Assembly (NCBI GenBank): GCA_965242895.1
Contig: OZ251507.1
Span: forward strand, 744,001 to 808,000
Reading direction: 5' to 3'
Source of the DNA: CATQHL01 sp965242895
GTDB lineage: Bacteria; Actinomycetota; Acidimicrobiia; Acidimicrobiales; CATQHL01
Length of the DNA stretch: 64,000 nucleotides
Shown: piece by piece, positions 51,047 to 59,634 of the stretch
Numbering within the stretch: position 1 is the first letter of the stretch
How the letters are laid out: each line of letters opens with the position of its first letter
Notes under the pieces: model-generated
The model's database searches: none
The model's input: only the letters and a program-made list of their open reading frames with translations
Told to the model about the DNA's origin: nothing
Program-made: the position numbers and the translations under genes

Positions 51047-52024
51047 TCAAAATGCCTCCAAGAGCGACCCGATAGCCGGATAACCGACGAACATCACGAA
51101 CGCAATGGCAACCACGACAGTGGGAATCGACATTTTTTCGGTGGTCGCCTCCGCCCGCATGCGAGTCCCTGCCAACTCCAGGAGGTTCAGAGTCTCTGCC
51201 TTGCGCGCCAGCGCCTCCTTGGGGCTGGCTCCCTGCTCGGCTGCCAGACGGATGATCGCAGACAACTCTTCCATGTCCCCGACGTCGATCTCTTCGGCCA
51301 GTCTTTCAAACCCCGCCGAAGGCGGGAGGCCGTTGACTTGACTCCACTCCATGGCCGCCTTCAGTTCGTCGAAAGCCCACCCGCTGCCCACTCTGGCTGC
51401 TTTATGAAGCGCCCCGTCGCTGTGGCTCCCGCCTGCCAGAAGTATCTTCACCAGACTCAGGTAGGCACTGAGCGACCGCAGGAACTCCTCGCGTCTCGCC
51501 TCGGCCCTCTTTCGCAGCCTGAAGTCGGCCAGCGTGTATCCCGCAGCCAACCCCAGCAGAGGGAATATCCCGAAACTCCAGACCGGGAGGCTCACCCCCA
51601 GCACATTCATAACGCCGATCAACAAGGCAGTCCCACCGCCTAGCAGCAAGGCTGCTGCCAACTTAGAGAATGCATGCTCGGAGGAGGAGCGTTTCATGAT
51701 GCGAAGGTCTTTGGCCAAAGTCCCGAGGTCGAAGCCGAGGGCTTCCACCGCCTGCAGCGCGCGTCTTTCCAGGTTGCTGCGCCACCTCGGATCGTCCTCT
51801 CCTCCTACGACCTGCCTTGGCGTCCTCGGGCCGTGGAAATCCGACAGCGCTTTTTGAAGAGGCACAGGTTTGCGCATAAGGCCGCGCCCCACCAACCAGA
51901 CTCCAGCTCCAATGAGCGCCCCGACCAACGCAGCCGTCATCGCCGCCCCCAGAAAAAGACCGGCAGTTCCGAACCCTCGCCGCCCCGAGAGACGACCTCC
52001 TTCGGCAGGTCCTCTACCGACCAC
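51047..52024 (-). CDS. tadC: TadC-like inner-membrane pilus assembly protein
   Basis: A 325-residue type II secretion F-domain protein. Membrane helices at the N-terminus, around 135-165 (two segments) and at the C-terminal end (VVVAIAFVMFVGYPAIGSLL), with the cytoplasmic helical F domain REEFLRSLSAYLSLVKILLAGG ... EQGASPKEALARKAE between. It forms the platform with TadB. GTG 52024 or ATG 51940 are possible starts. Confidence 0.9.
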   Translation of the reverse strand: MVGRGPAEGGRLSGRRGFGTAGLFLGAAMTAALVGALIGAGVWLVGRGLMRKPVPLQKALSDFHGPRTPRQVVGGEDDPRWRSNLERRALQAVEALGFDLGTLAKDLRIMKRSSSEHAFSKLAAALLLGGGTALLIGVMNVLGVSLPVWSFGIFPLLGLAAGYTLADFRLRKRAEARREEFLRSLSAYLSLVKILLAGGSHSDGALHKAARVGSGWAFDELKAAMEWSQVNGLPPSAGFERLAEEIDVGDMEELSAIIRLAAEQGASPKEALARKAETLNLLELAGTRMRAEATTEKMSIPTVVVAIAFVMFVGYPAIGSLLEAF

Positions 52025-52026
52025 TC

Positions 52027-52052
52027 CACGAACCGCCTCACGAACCGCTTCA
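52027..52052 (-). repeat. 12-bp tandem duplication at the tadB stop
   Basis: Plus strand cacgaaccgcct / cacgaaccgctt / cacgg (from 52027, 52039, 52051). On the coding strand CGTGA recurs, so the tadB TGA (complement 52050-52052) is duplicated 12 bases later. Confidence 0.8.
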
Positions 52053-52913
52053 CGGGGCGCCTCCGAAAAGTTCTGATCTCTCCAGGTTGAAGAACCGAGG
52101 AGGATCCTCCATCCGCCCTAGACGACTCAACAACCAGAATCCCGAGAGAAAGATCGAGCCGATGACAGCCAGCACAAGCTGCCCCTGCACGCTGTCGTAC
52201 GACGCCAGGTAGCCGCGGTCAAGCAGGTACAGACCCAGCGTGATCACGGCGGTCGTCCCGACGATGAGACGCGCCGAAGTCCGGAACTTGGCGCGGCCTG
52301 CGTCCGCTTCTACCAGCAGGCGACTCTCCGAACGCACCACCTCCGCCTGGGCGCGCAGCAGCGCCACTAAGTCGGCGGCACCCTGAGAAGCCGTCAGGAT
52401 GAGCGAAGCAGCCACTTTGTCGATGGCCGGGTGATTCATCCGTGCGGCAAACGATGCCATCGCTTCTGGCAGAGGTCTCACCTCGAGCTGGCCTGCCAAC
52501 TCCGACACCTCTTCCCGGATGGCGGACGGAGCGGCTTTCGCCGAGCCAATGATCGCCTTTTCCAGCCCACCGCCGGAAGCCAGAATGGCGTAAAGCATCT
52601 CGATCCAGCCTGCGATGGCGTCCGCCTTCTCACCTACCTTGCGCAATCCCTTGCTTTTGGCGAACCGCCCGGCGAACAGCCCTATACCCAAGGCCATTAT
52701 CACTCCGGCGCTGAACCATCCCGTGACGACAAAGGTCACTATTCCCAGCAGGAATGCGGTCATCCAACGGCGAAGCGGGCGAAGCGACCTGCTCTTGAGC
52801 TTGCCCGAACTCGAGAAACCCCCCACCAAACTCTTGCCGCGCAAACCTCCCTGAATCAACCAGAGGCCGAATCCTCCAAGCCCGCCGCAGACGGCGAGCA
52901 ACAATCTGCTCAC
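52050..52913 (-). CDS. tadB: TadB-like inner-membrane pilus assembly protein
   Basis: A 287-residue F-domain protein, partner of TadC. N-terminal helix, a second membrane pair near 55-85, the cytoplasmic domain ADAIAGWIEMLYAILASGGGLEKAII ... SELAGQLEVRPLPEAMASFAARM, and C-terminal helices (LIVGTTAVITLGLYLL, LVLAVIGSIFLSGFWLLS). GTG 52913 is favoured: it overlaps the tadA stop (GTGA) and has GGGGAGG eight bases ahead, better than GTG 52922. Confidence 0.92.
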   Translation of the reverse strand: MSRLLLAVCGGLGGFGLWLIQGGLRGKSLVGGFSSSGKLKSRSLRPLRRWMTAFLLGIVTFVVTGWFSAGVIMALGIGLFAGRFAKSKGLRKVGEKADAIAGWIEMLYAILASGGGLEKAIIGSAKAAPSAIREEVSELAGQLEVRPLPEAMASFAARMNHPAIDKVAASLILTASQGAADLVALLRAQAEVVRSESRLLVEADAGRAKFRTSARLIVGTTAVITLGLYLLDRGYLASYDSVQGQLVLAVIGSIFLSGFWLLSRLGRMEDPPRFFNLERSELFGGAP

Positions 52914-54310
52914 GCCCCCCACCTCCCCTCGGCGCGCATCAGGTCTGCCTCGAAGCCGTTCTCCACCAGACGGCGAAGCGTCGGCTCAGCCCTGAAGGGC
53001 TCGCCGGAAACCACCGCCCCGCCGTCGAGCGAAGGCTTCCAGATTTCGTTAGACAGCACGTCCGTCTCCGTAGAGCCGACCACCTCCCTGACGCTGCTCA
53101 CCCGTCTGGTTCCCCCCACGCGGTCGAGGTGAACCACGAAGTCCACCGCAGAGCCCACCAATCGGTAAGTGAAGTCCCGCGTGAACTTCTGCGGCGTCAA
53201 GGAGGCGTAGACCGTCAGCCTCTCAAAGGCTTCCTTGGTGCTGTTGGCGTGGATAGTGCATAAAGACCCGTCCTGCCCCGAGGTCATGGCCAGGAGCATT
53301 CCCAGCACCTCGGGGCCTCGCACCTCCCCCACGACTATGCGGTCGGCGTGCATCCTCAGGCACTCCCGCAGCAGCACCTCGAGCGGAAAAGCCCCGCTTC
53401 CTTCCACATTGGCTTCCCTGGCTTCCAGAACACCCATGTCGGGGTGAAGATCGGAGTAGTGGTGAAGCCCCAGTTCCAGTTCGTCCTCGACAGTGATGAT
53501 CCGTTCCTCGGGTGGGACCTCGTTCAGCAGGCTGCGTACTAGGGTGGTCTTGCCCGTCCCCATCCCGCCGCAGACGACGATGTTGAAACCGGCTCGGACG
53601 GCGGCGCCAAAGAACGATTCCAGGGCGGCGTCGATCATCCCCGACGCCCGCAGTTCACCGAGGGTGGCCAGGGTGTGGTCGTGCAGGCGGATGGTCACCA
53701 TGGGGACGAGGGAAACCTCCATCACGGCGTGCAGTCGAGCGCCCCCTGGCAGACGCATGTTCAACACGGGAGAACTGACGTCGAAACGTCTTCCGCTGCG
53801 ATCCAGGTTGGCGCCCACCCATCGGATCTGGTTGATCAGTTCCTCGTCGGAGTTGGCCACCGCTTCGCCGCGCCGCTTGTTACCCATGCGATCTACCAGC
53901 CAGACCTGGTCGTGTCCGTTGATGTGGATGTCGGTTAGGTCGGGATCGTTGAGGTAGCGCTCCCACGGGCCGGTGCCGAATGCGTGCGCCAGCGCCGCTT
54001 CCGAAAGCGCTGTTTCCTCGGCGGCGGCGAGCAGTTCCTCTCCCGCAGCGATGCGGCGCTGAGCCAACGCCAGCAGCCATGCGTCGATCACCTCCGCTGC
54101 GCGCTCGTCGCGCTCGTCGCGCCCTGGACGGCGGCCCGCCCTGTTCTCCTGTTCGATCCAGCCTCCTAGCTGGTTACGCAACTGCGAAACCAGCTGCTCG
54201 AGCAAGTCTCGGTCGACTCCTGAGACCCCGCCGAGGGGAGGCGCAAAAGACGCAGACTCTTCTCCGCCGCGAGCGGCAGGAAGACCGTTGGAGGGGGTGA
54301 GCATGCTCAT
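52910..54310 (-). CDS. tadA: TadA/CpaF secretion ATPase
   Basis: A 466-residue hexameric ATPase driving Flp pilus assembly. Walker A GGMGTGKTT, the Asp box region ITVEDELEL, Walker B-like RIVVGEVRGPEVLGML and the His box SLCTIHANS are all present; the N-terminal domain has DPDLTDIHINGHDQVWL, typical of CpaF. Overlaps the upstream CpaE-like gene by 4 bp (ATGA) and tadB by 4 bp. Confidence 0.96.
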   Translation of the reverse strand: MSMLTPSNGLPAARGGEESASFAPPLGGVSGVDRDLLEQLVSQLRNQLGGWIEQENRAGRRPGRDERDERAAEVIDAWLLALAQRRIAAGEELLAAAEETALSEAALAHAFGTGPWERYLNDPDLTDIHINGHDQVWLVDRMGNKRRGEAVANSDEELINQIRWVGANLDRSGRRFDVSSPVLNMRLPGGARLHAVMEVSLVPMVTIRLHDHTLATLGELRASGMIDAALESFFGAAVRAGFNIVVCGGMGTGKTTLVRSLLNEVPPEERIITVEDELELGLHHYSDLHPDMGVLEAREANVEGSGAFPLEVLLRECLRMHADRIVVGEVRGPEVLGMLLAMTSGQDGSLCTIHANSTKEAFERLTVYASLTPQKFTRDFTYRLVGSAVDFVVHLDRVGGTRRVSSVREVVGSTETDVLSNEIWKPSLDGGAVVSGEPFRAEPTLRRLVENGFEADLMRAEGRWGA

Positions 54311-55191
54311 GGGCGATCCGCCGCAGCAGCGCCGCCCCGAGGCGCAGCAACCGCACCACCACTGGGCACAGCACCAGCGCCGCCCCGAGGCACAGCACCA
54401 GCGCCACCCCTAGGCACAGCACCAGCAGCCGCACCACCGCCCCGAGGCAAAGAGGAAGTGCGCGCCCTGGGAATCATCCGCACCACGAGTTCGGTGACGT
54501 GCTTGGCCGTACGCGCCAGATACGAACGCCGGAGAACTCTGTTTCGGGAGGCTTCTGCAGTCAAACCCTCTGCCCCGCGTGGATCCCATGCCACTGAACC
54601 CAGCACCGAGGAGCGCTGCCCCGCAGACTGAGTGAGCGCTTCTTCGATCTCCTCGGGTGGGTACGGGCCGTCTCCTACGATCACGACACCCAACTTGACA
54701 TGACCAGCCAACGCCGAAGCTCTGTGAAGGAGAACGGCGAGATCCTCAAAGATCGGACGCACGACCATCACCAAAAGTCCTGCGCCCTCGCAAAGCTTCT
54801 GCGACGATCCTTCCTGGCGCAGCCGGCCCGCGTCCAGCAAAAGGTCGGTGTCGATCAGACATTCGTCGAGTTCGGTGAAGTCGACCTGCTGCAGGGAGCG
54901 CGACACCGAGCGCCCGCTGCTGGGTAAGACCATCGCCATCGGGCCGCCTGGCAGCCGCTGACACGACTCCCAGAACAGATTCTGGTCGTAGCCGTGTCGA
55001 GCGGAAGCCGCAAAGCTCACCAAACTAGGCGATTCCGGATGCAGACCGAAGCGGGCAGCGAGGACTCCTCCGTCGGCGTCAGCCTCGACCAGAGCCATCC
55101 GGCGGTGCTGCGGCCACTGATAGGCCATCATCGCTGCGAGGGTGCTCACACCGGGCGATCCTTTCAGCGAACCGATCACCACCAAAGTCAC
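54307..55191 (-). CDS. CpaE/TadZ-like P-loop protein
   Basis: A 294-residue ParA/MinD-like protein of the CpaE class that localises pili. Its P-loop is the deviant form IGSLKGSPGVSTLA, where the signature Lys (KGSPGVST) is kept but the second Lys is replaced by Val, so ATPase activity is doubtful. GTG 55191 overlaps the SAF gene stop (GTGA); upstream open frame is not used. The last ~45 residues are a low-complexity Gly/Ala/Pro/Arg tail (GGAGAVPRGGAGAVP) encoded by tandem repeats. Confidence 0.8.
   Translation of the reverse strand: MTLVVIGSLKGSPGVSTLAAMMAYQWPQHRRMALVEADADGGVLAARFGLHPESPSLVSFAASARHGYDQNLFWESCQRLPGGPMAMVLPSSGRSVSRSLQQVDFTELDECLIDTDLLLDAGRLRQEGSSQKLCEGAGLLVMVVRPIFEDLAVLLHRASALAGHVKLGVVIVGDGPYPPEEIEEALTQSAGQRSSVLGSVAWDPRGAEGLTAEASRNRVLRRSYLARTAKHVTELVVRMIPRARTSSLPRGGGAAAGAVPRGGAGAVPRGGAGAVPSGGAVAAPRGGAAAADRP
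54369..54416 (-). repeat. 24-bp repeats coding for the CpaE-like tail
   Basis: Units 54369-54392 and 54393-54416 are near identical, with degenerate copies on both sides (about 54325-54450). They encode the (P)RGGAGAV octapeptide repeat. Confidence 0.85.
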
Positions 55192-55919
55192 GCCGACACC
55201 TCCACCAGCCTCACGCCCGCGAGCGCCGCCTCCACGACCCGGGCAGCCAAACTGCGCGGTATTAACAAGGACACCAGGGCGTCGCCTCCCCCGCTGTCTC
55301 CCAGCCATTCCACTTCAAAGACCTGAATCCCCGTTGCCACGACCGGGTCGTCCCAGCCAGGCCGCAACTCCGGCAGCACTAGGTCAACCACATCTCCGGT
55401 GGAAAGCGTGCTGCTCGGATACTGACCAGGCCCCACCCGCATCCCCACGACCGCCTCTCCGTCTCGCAGACCCAGCCCGTCAGAAAGCATGCCCCTGCTG
55501 ACGAAAGCCCCCTTATTCCCCTTAAAGAGAACCCTCTTTCCCACGACCTCCTCGGCCGCAGACGCACTCATGACATCCACCTGCCCGTCGATGTCTACCT
55601 CAACGATTCCAAGGTCTTCGACGGAGACTCTCTGACCTCTGACGACCTCTTCTGCCCAGACCAGCACCGACAGCTTCGCCGGAGGGTCTCCCGACAAGAG
55701 CATCGCCCCTATGGCGCCTAGTCCTAGGAGAACCACGCCGACCGCTAACTCGGGGATGCGCCGACGAGTAATCCGCAGGGATTTTTCGGCGGCGGAGTTC
55801 CGCTGCCGAACCTCGTCGTCTTCCGCTGGGCGCTTGGCAGCATCTCTTGGCGCAGCGGCACCTCTTGGCGCAGCACCGCTTTCAGGCAGGGGGCGCAAAG
55901 GCCGGCGGTCGGCTGGCAT
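55188..55919 (-). CDS. SAF-domain (CpaB/RcpC-like) pilus assembly protein
   Basis: A 243-residue protein: basic disordered N-terminus, one membrane helix (LAVGVVLLGLGAIGAMLLS near residue 60-78), then a SAF domain (LVWAEEVVRGQRVSVEDLGIVEV ... VVGKRVLFKGNKGAFVSRGML) as in CpaB/RcpC, which stabilises the outer pilus parts. ATG 55919 has GAGGAGGAG eight bases ahead and is preferred over ATG 55940. First gene of the tad operon. Confidence 0.85.
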   Translation of the reverse strand: MPADRRPLRPLPESGAAPRGAAAPRDAAKRPAEDDEVRQRNSAAEKSLRITRRRIPELAVGVVLLGLGAIGAMLLSGDPPAKLSVLVWAEEVVRGQRVSVEDLGIVEVDIDGQVDVMSASAAEEVVGKRVLFKGNKGAFVSRGMLSDGLGLRDGEAVVGMRVGPGQYPSSTLSTGDVVDLVLPELRPGWDDPVVATGIQVFEVEWLGDSGGGDALVSLLIPRSLAARVVEAALAGVRLVEVSA

Positions 55920-56037
55920 TCGTTTGTCTCCTCCTCTCATCTCGTGGACTGGTTCCCTATCGAAACGGCGAAACGGTCGGCTGGCCTCTTGTCTCCGCCG
56001 CTCGACTCTTGTCTCCTCGATTTCTCCATTATGATTG

Positions 56038-56065
56038 ATTATACATAGAAAAGTTGAAATAGCAA
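56038..56065 (-). promoter_or_regulatory. Sigma-70-like promoter of the tad operon
   Basis: Within a conspicuously AT-rich 80-bp island between the divergent SAF and prepilin peptidase genes, the minus strand reads TTGCTA (56065-56060), a 16-bp spacer and a perfect TATAAT (56043-56038). The start of transcription would be ~30 bp downstream, about 110 bp before the SAF gene. TAGAAT at 56093-56098 may be the -10 of the divergent peptidase gene, only ~9 bp before its ATG, which would make that mRNA leaderless. Confidence 0.6.
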
Positions 56066-56106
56066 ACTATTATTAGAAATTCTCTAAATTTGCTAGAATA
56101 TACCTT

Positions 56107-56853
56107 ATGAAAGCCGAACTATCCAACATGTCATCCGCCCAGAGGTCGCCAAGAATCTCCGCCCGTCGGCTGCTGTCGATGTGCACACTCCGCCGTACGT
56201 GGGCAGTCTGCGCGGCAGTGGCTGCCTGCGCGTCCGGTCTCGCCTGGAACATCGAAATGATCGTCTTCGTTCTCTGGCTGGCTGTCCTGGCCGTCCTCTC
56301 CTGGATCGACCTGCGTACCCTCCGCCTACCTAAGGCCGTCGTGAACCCTGCCACCCTGATCTCATTGGGCGCCCTCGCAGGGTTGTCGCAGCGCAGCGGC
56401 GACCTTCGACGATTCGGAATCGCTGCCGCAGTCGGAGCGGGGTGCTATCTGTTCTTCGCCGTCTTGCACTTCGTCAAACCGCACGACCTGGGCTTCGGCG
56501 ACGTGCGCCTGGCAGGTCTGAACGGCCTTTTCCTGGGCTGGCTGGGGCCGCTCACGGCGCTGGAGGCGCTCGTGCTGGGAGCGGCAGGAGCGTCCGTCGC
56601 AGCCCTCGGAATGCTGGTCTTGCGGAAACCGGCTCGCCGCAGCTTGGCCTTCGGACCGTTTCTGGCCGCAGGGGCCGCGATCTCGGTCTTCTTCCATCCA
56701 GACGCTCCAGTGCACCTCCTAGCGCTCGATGGCATGCTCAACAGAAAACCCGACTTCGCAGTCCCCCATCCAGACGCCCTGGCGCACTTCCTAGCCGCGC
56801 CGCCAGCAGCACCCCCACCGCCAGCAGCAGCACCCCCACCACCAGCAGCGTGA
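56107..56853 (+). CDS. Prepilin peptidase (TadV/CpaA-like, A24 family)
   Basis: A 248-residue membrane aspartyl protease that cleaves Flp and the TadE-like pseudopilins. Catalytic aspartates: SWIDLRTLRLP near residue 62 and the GxGD motif GFGDVRLAG near residue 134. About five or six membrane helices. There is no N-terminal methylase domain. A 50-residue extra leader and a C-terminal Pro/Ala tail (AAPPAAPPPPAAAPPPPAA) from trinucleotide-like repeats are unusual. Divergent from the tad operon it serves. The 294-bp gap to parC (56854-57147) shows no gene or RNA that I can support. Confidence 0.88.
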   Translation: MKAELSNMSSAQRSPRISARRLLSMCTLRRTWAVCAAVAACASGLAWNIEMIVFVLWLAVLAVLSWIDLRTLRLPKAVVNPATLISLGALAGLSQRSGDLRRFGIAAAVGAGCYLFFAVLHFVKPHDLGFGDVRLAGLNGLFLGWLGPLTALEALVLGAAGASVAALGMLVLRKPARRSLAFGPFLAAGAAISVFFHPDAPVHLLALDGMLNRKPDFAVPHPDALAHFLAAPPAAPPPPAAAPPPPAA

Positions 56854-57147
56854 ACGAAGGCAACCGCGGCCGCCCCTCCGCTTCCCGATGCGTAGTGAAA
56901 CCCTTGGCAAGCCCCAGAAGCCCAGGCCATCCCTACAAAGCGCACCCCGGCAGGGGCGCCGGAGCGGCATTCCTGCCGACGCTTCGCAAACCTCAAGCCA
57001 TTCCACAAGGCGCACCGGCAAAGGTCATACTCTTGTATCTGTGCAAAAGGCTTTCACACCGGACGGGTACAAAGTCCAATATCACAACCGCTCGAGACCC
57101 CAAGAGAGACCCCAAGACCCCCCAAGACGCCGGAGAGCAACTGACTA

Positions 57148-59634
57148 ATGCGCCCTGAACAGCCCAAACTCTTCCCCGAGGACAACCCTTCATCCTTCGC
57201 CGGAGAAGTCGTGAACGCCCCGCTCGAGGCAGAAGTCGCCGAATCCTTCCTGGCCTACTCGCTGTCGGTCATCACCTCGCGGGCCATCCCCGACGTCCGG
57301 GACGGCCTGAAACCCGTCCAGAGACGCATCCTCTACTCGATGCTGAGAATGGGTCTGCGCCCAGACGGGCCGCACCGGAAATGCGCCAGAGTGGTCGGGG
57401 ATACCATGGGCAACTACCACCCTCACGGAGACGATTCCATCTACAACAGCCTCGTCTGGATGGGGCAGGACTTCGGCCGAGCCGTCCAACTCGTCGACCC
57501 TCAGGGAAACTTCGGAACCCTCGACGATCCGCCCGCAGCCTCCCGCTACACGGAATGCCGGCTCTCGCCCGCAGCCGTCGAAATGCTGGCCGACATCGAC
57601 GAAGACACGGTGGACTTCCGCCCCAACTACGACGGGGAGATCCTGGAACCCGTCTGCCTGCCCGCCAAGCTGCCGAACCTTCTGGTAAACGGCACGAGCG
57701 GCATAGCCGTGGGGATGACGACGAGCATGGCCTCTCACAACCTGCGCGAAGTCGCCGCAGCGGTGCGTCTGATAATCGACAACCCCCAAGTTTCCATTGA
57801 GAAGATCCTCGAAGTCCTGGAGGGACCGGACTTTCCTTCGGGAGGAGTGATCGACGGCGGGGGACTGCTAGAAGCGTACGAGAACGGGCAGGGCTCCTTC
57901 AAGATGCGTGCACGCGCCGAAGTGATCTCCGTCGGGGAGCGGAGGGAGGCGATCGTCTTCTCGGAACTGCCGTATCAGGTGGGGCCAGAAGCGGTCGTGT
58001 CACGAATCAAGGAACAGGCCAAAGACGGGCGGCTAGGCGGCGTGGCCGATGTGCGCAACCTGTCCGACCGGCACGAGGGCATGAGAGTGCAAGTGGACTG
58101 CCATCCGGGCGTGGACGCAGAGAGGGTGCTCGAAAACCTCTGGAATCAGTCGCCAGTGGAGACAACCTTCAGGATCAACAACGTGGCCCTCGTAAACGGC
58201 GTGCCGAAGGCGCTGCCTCTGCGCGAACTGCTCGCCCACTACGTAATCCACCGCCTCGACGTGGTGGTGAGACGGACGAAATGGCGGCTGAAGACGGCGG
58301 AACAGCGCCTTCACATCTGCGAGGGTTTGCTCATAGCCCTCGAGAACATCGACGAGGTGGTGGCGACCATAAGAAGCAGCAAGACGACCGAAGCGGCGCG
58401 GCGGGCGCTCAGCAAGAAGTTCTCCCTGAGTTCCGAGCAAGCCGAAGCCGTGCTGGCGCTGCGGTTGAGGCGCCTAGTCGGACTGGAGCGCCAGAAGCTG
58501 CTCGACGAGGTGGCCGAGCTCACCGCCTCCATCAAGGAGTACCGAGCGCTGCTCGCCAACCCCAAACTGCGAAACAAGTTGGTGCTTCAGGAACTAGACG
58601 ACCTAGCCGCCCGCTTCGGCCGAGATAGGCGCACAGAAGTGCGTCCGCCCGGATCGTTCAAGCAGTCCGCGCTCATAGGCAGCCTGAAGCAGTCGATGAG
58701 CGCTGAAGTAGCTGTCGTAACCCTTTCCTCCACCGGCCTAGTGGGGCGCTCAGCGCAGGACGCCTCGCGCAGACGCAAACTGGGGCGCCACGATCTGCTG
58801 TCTGCCGTGACGATCGCAACGCCCCCTAGCAGGATCTGGGCCATCACCAGCCTCGGTCGGGCGGTTTCCGTCGAACTCACCGACATCCCCGAAGTTCAGA
58901 TGCGCAGCCGAGGCGCCCAGGCAGCCGAAGTCTTCGGGCTAGAGAAAGGCGAAACTGTCCGCACGCTGCATGCCGTCGAACTCAGCGGCGGCGGGAAATC
59001 CGACGACCTGAAGCCGCAAGACGCCGGACGCAGCGCCGCCGAAGCAGAAGACCTGATACTCATCACCCGCAAAGGGACGGCTAAGCGCATCTCCGCAGGG
59101 GAACTCTCCCCGCAGGGCGAAAGCGAACTTGCGCTGCTTCAGATGGACTCCGACGACGAAGTGGCCGCTGCTTTCATCTGCGCCCCCGAAGCCGACCTCC
59201 TGATCGCCTCCGACGACGGAATGGCTCTTCGCACCGCCGCGGACGGCATCATCAGGCGTCGCTGCGGCTCCGCTGGAGTTTCCGCTATGCGGCTGAACCC
59301 CGACGCCTCTGTCGTCGCAGCCGGGGCAGTGCTCGGCGAGGCCGCCCTGGTAGTCGTGACCAGCCTGGGGGCCGCCAAGTCCACATCCTGCGAAGAGGTC
59401 CGCTCGGCGCGCCGAGGAGGGCAAGGGACGAGAATCTGCCGCCTAGAAGAAGGAGAGGCCATCCACAGCGCTTATGTAGGGCCTCTCGGCGACACCTACG
59501 CCCTCGTCGCCGCTGCGCCCGGCAAGGCGCCCGACAACGAACCGGTGCCGTTCACCATTCCCATGACCCGCCGCGGCCTGCGTCCGACCCGTGAGAAACA
59601 AGCTTTCCTGAAAGTCGCCCTGAGGAGGTGGTGA
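57148..59634 (+). CDS. parC: DNA topoisomerase IV subunit A
   Basis: An 828-residue type IIA topoisomerase breakage-reunion subunit. Conserved RAIPDVRDGLKPVQRRILYSM, GDTMGNYHPHGDDSIY and the active-site Tyr in AASRYTECRL. A beta-pinwheel C-terminal domain follows, but the first blade lacks the GyrA box (QRRGGKG; here SRRRKLGRHD), which favours decatenating topo IV; a later RRGGQG is in a different blade. Being next to parE, away from dnaA/recF-type genes, also fits topo IV. It overlaps parE by one base (TGATG). Confidence 0.9.
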   Translation: MRPEQPKLFPEDNPSSFAGEVVNAPLEAEVAESFLAYSLSVITSRAIPDVRDGLKPVQRRILYSMLRMGLRPDGPHRKCARVVGDTMGNYHPHGDDSIYNSLVWMGQDFGRAVQLVDPQGNFGTLDDPPAASRYTECRLSPAAVEMLADIDEDTVDFRPNYDGEILEPVCLPAKLPNLLVNGTSGIAVGMTTSMASHNLREVAAAVRLIIDNPQVSIEKILEVLEGPDFPSGGVIDGGGLLEAYENGQGSFKMRARAEVISVGERREAIVFSELPYQVGPEAVVSRIKEQAKDGRLGGVADVRNLSDRHEGMRVQVDCHPGVDAERVLENLWNQSPVETTFRINNVALVNGVPKALPLRELLAHYVIHRLDVVVRRTKWRLKTAEQRLHICEGLLIALENIDEVVATIRSSKTTEAARRALSKKFSLSSEQAEAVLALRLRRLVGLERQKLLDEVAELTASIKEYRALLANPKLRNKLVLQELDDLAARFGRDRRTEVRPPGSFKQSALIGSLKQSMSAEVAVVTLSSTGLVGRSAQDASRRRKLGRHDLLSAVTIATPPSRIWAITSLGRAVSVELTDIPEVQMRSRGAQAAEVFGLEKGETVRTLHAVELSGGGKSDDLKPQDAGRSAAEAEDLILITRKGTAKRISAGELSPQGESELALLQMDSDDEVAAAFICAPEADLLIASDDGMALRTAADGIIRRRCGSAGVSAMRLNPDASVVAAGAVLGEAALVVVTSLGAAKSTSCEEVRSARRGGQGTRICRLEEGEAIHSAYVGPLGDTYALVAAAPGKAPDNEPVPFTIPMTRRGLRPTREKQAFLKVALRRW

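Noticed and set aside
50484..51050. Long 5' part of the TadE-1 open frame
   Set aside because: It runs antiphase through flp and a non-coding gap and is Arg-rich.
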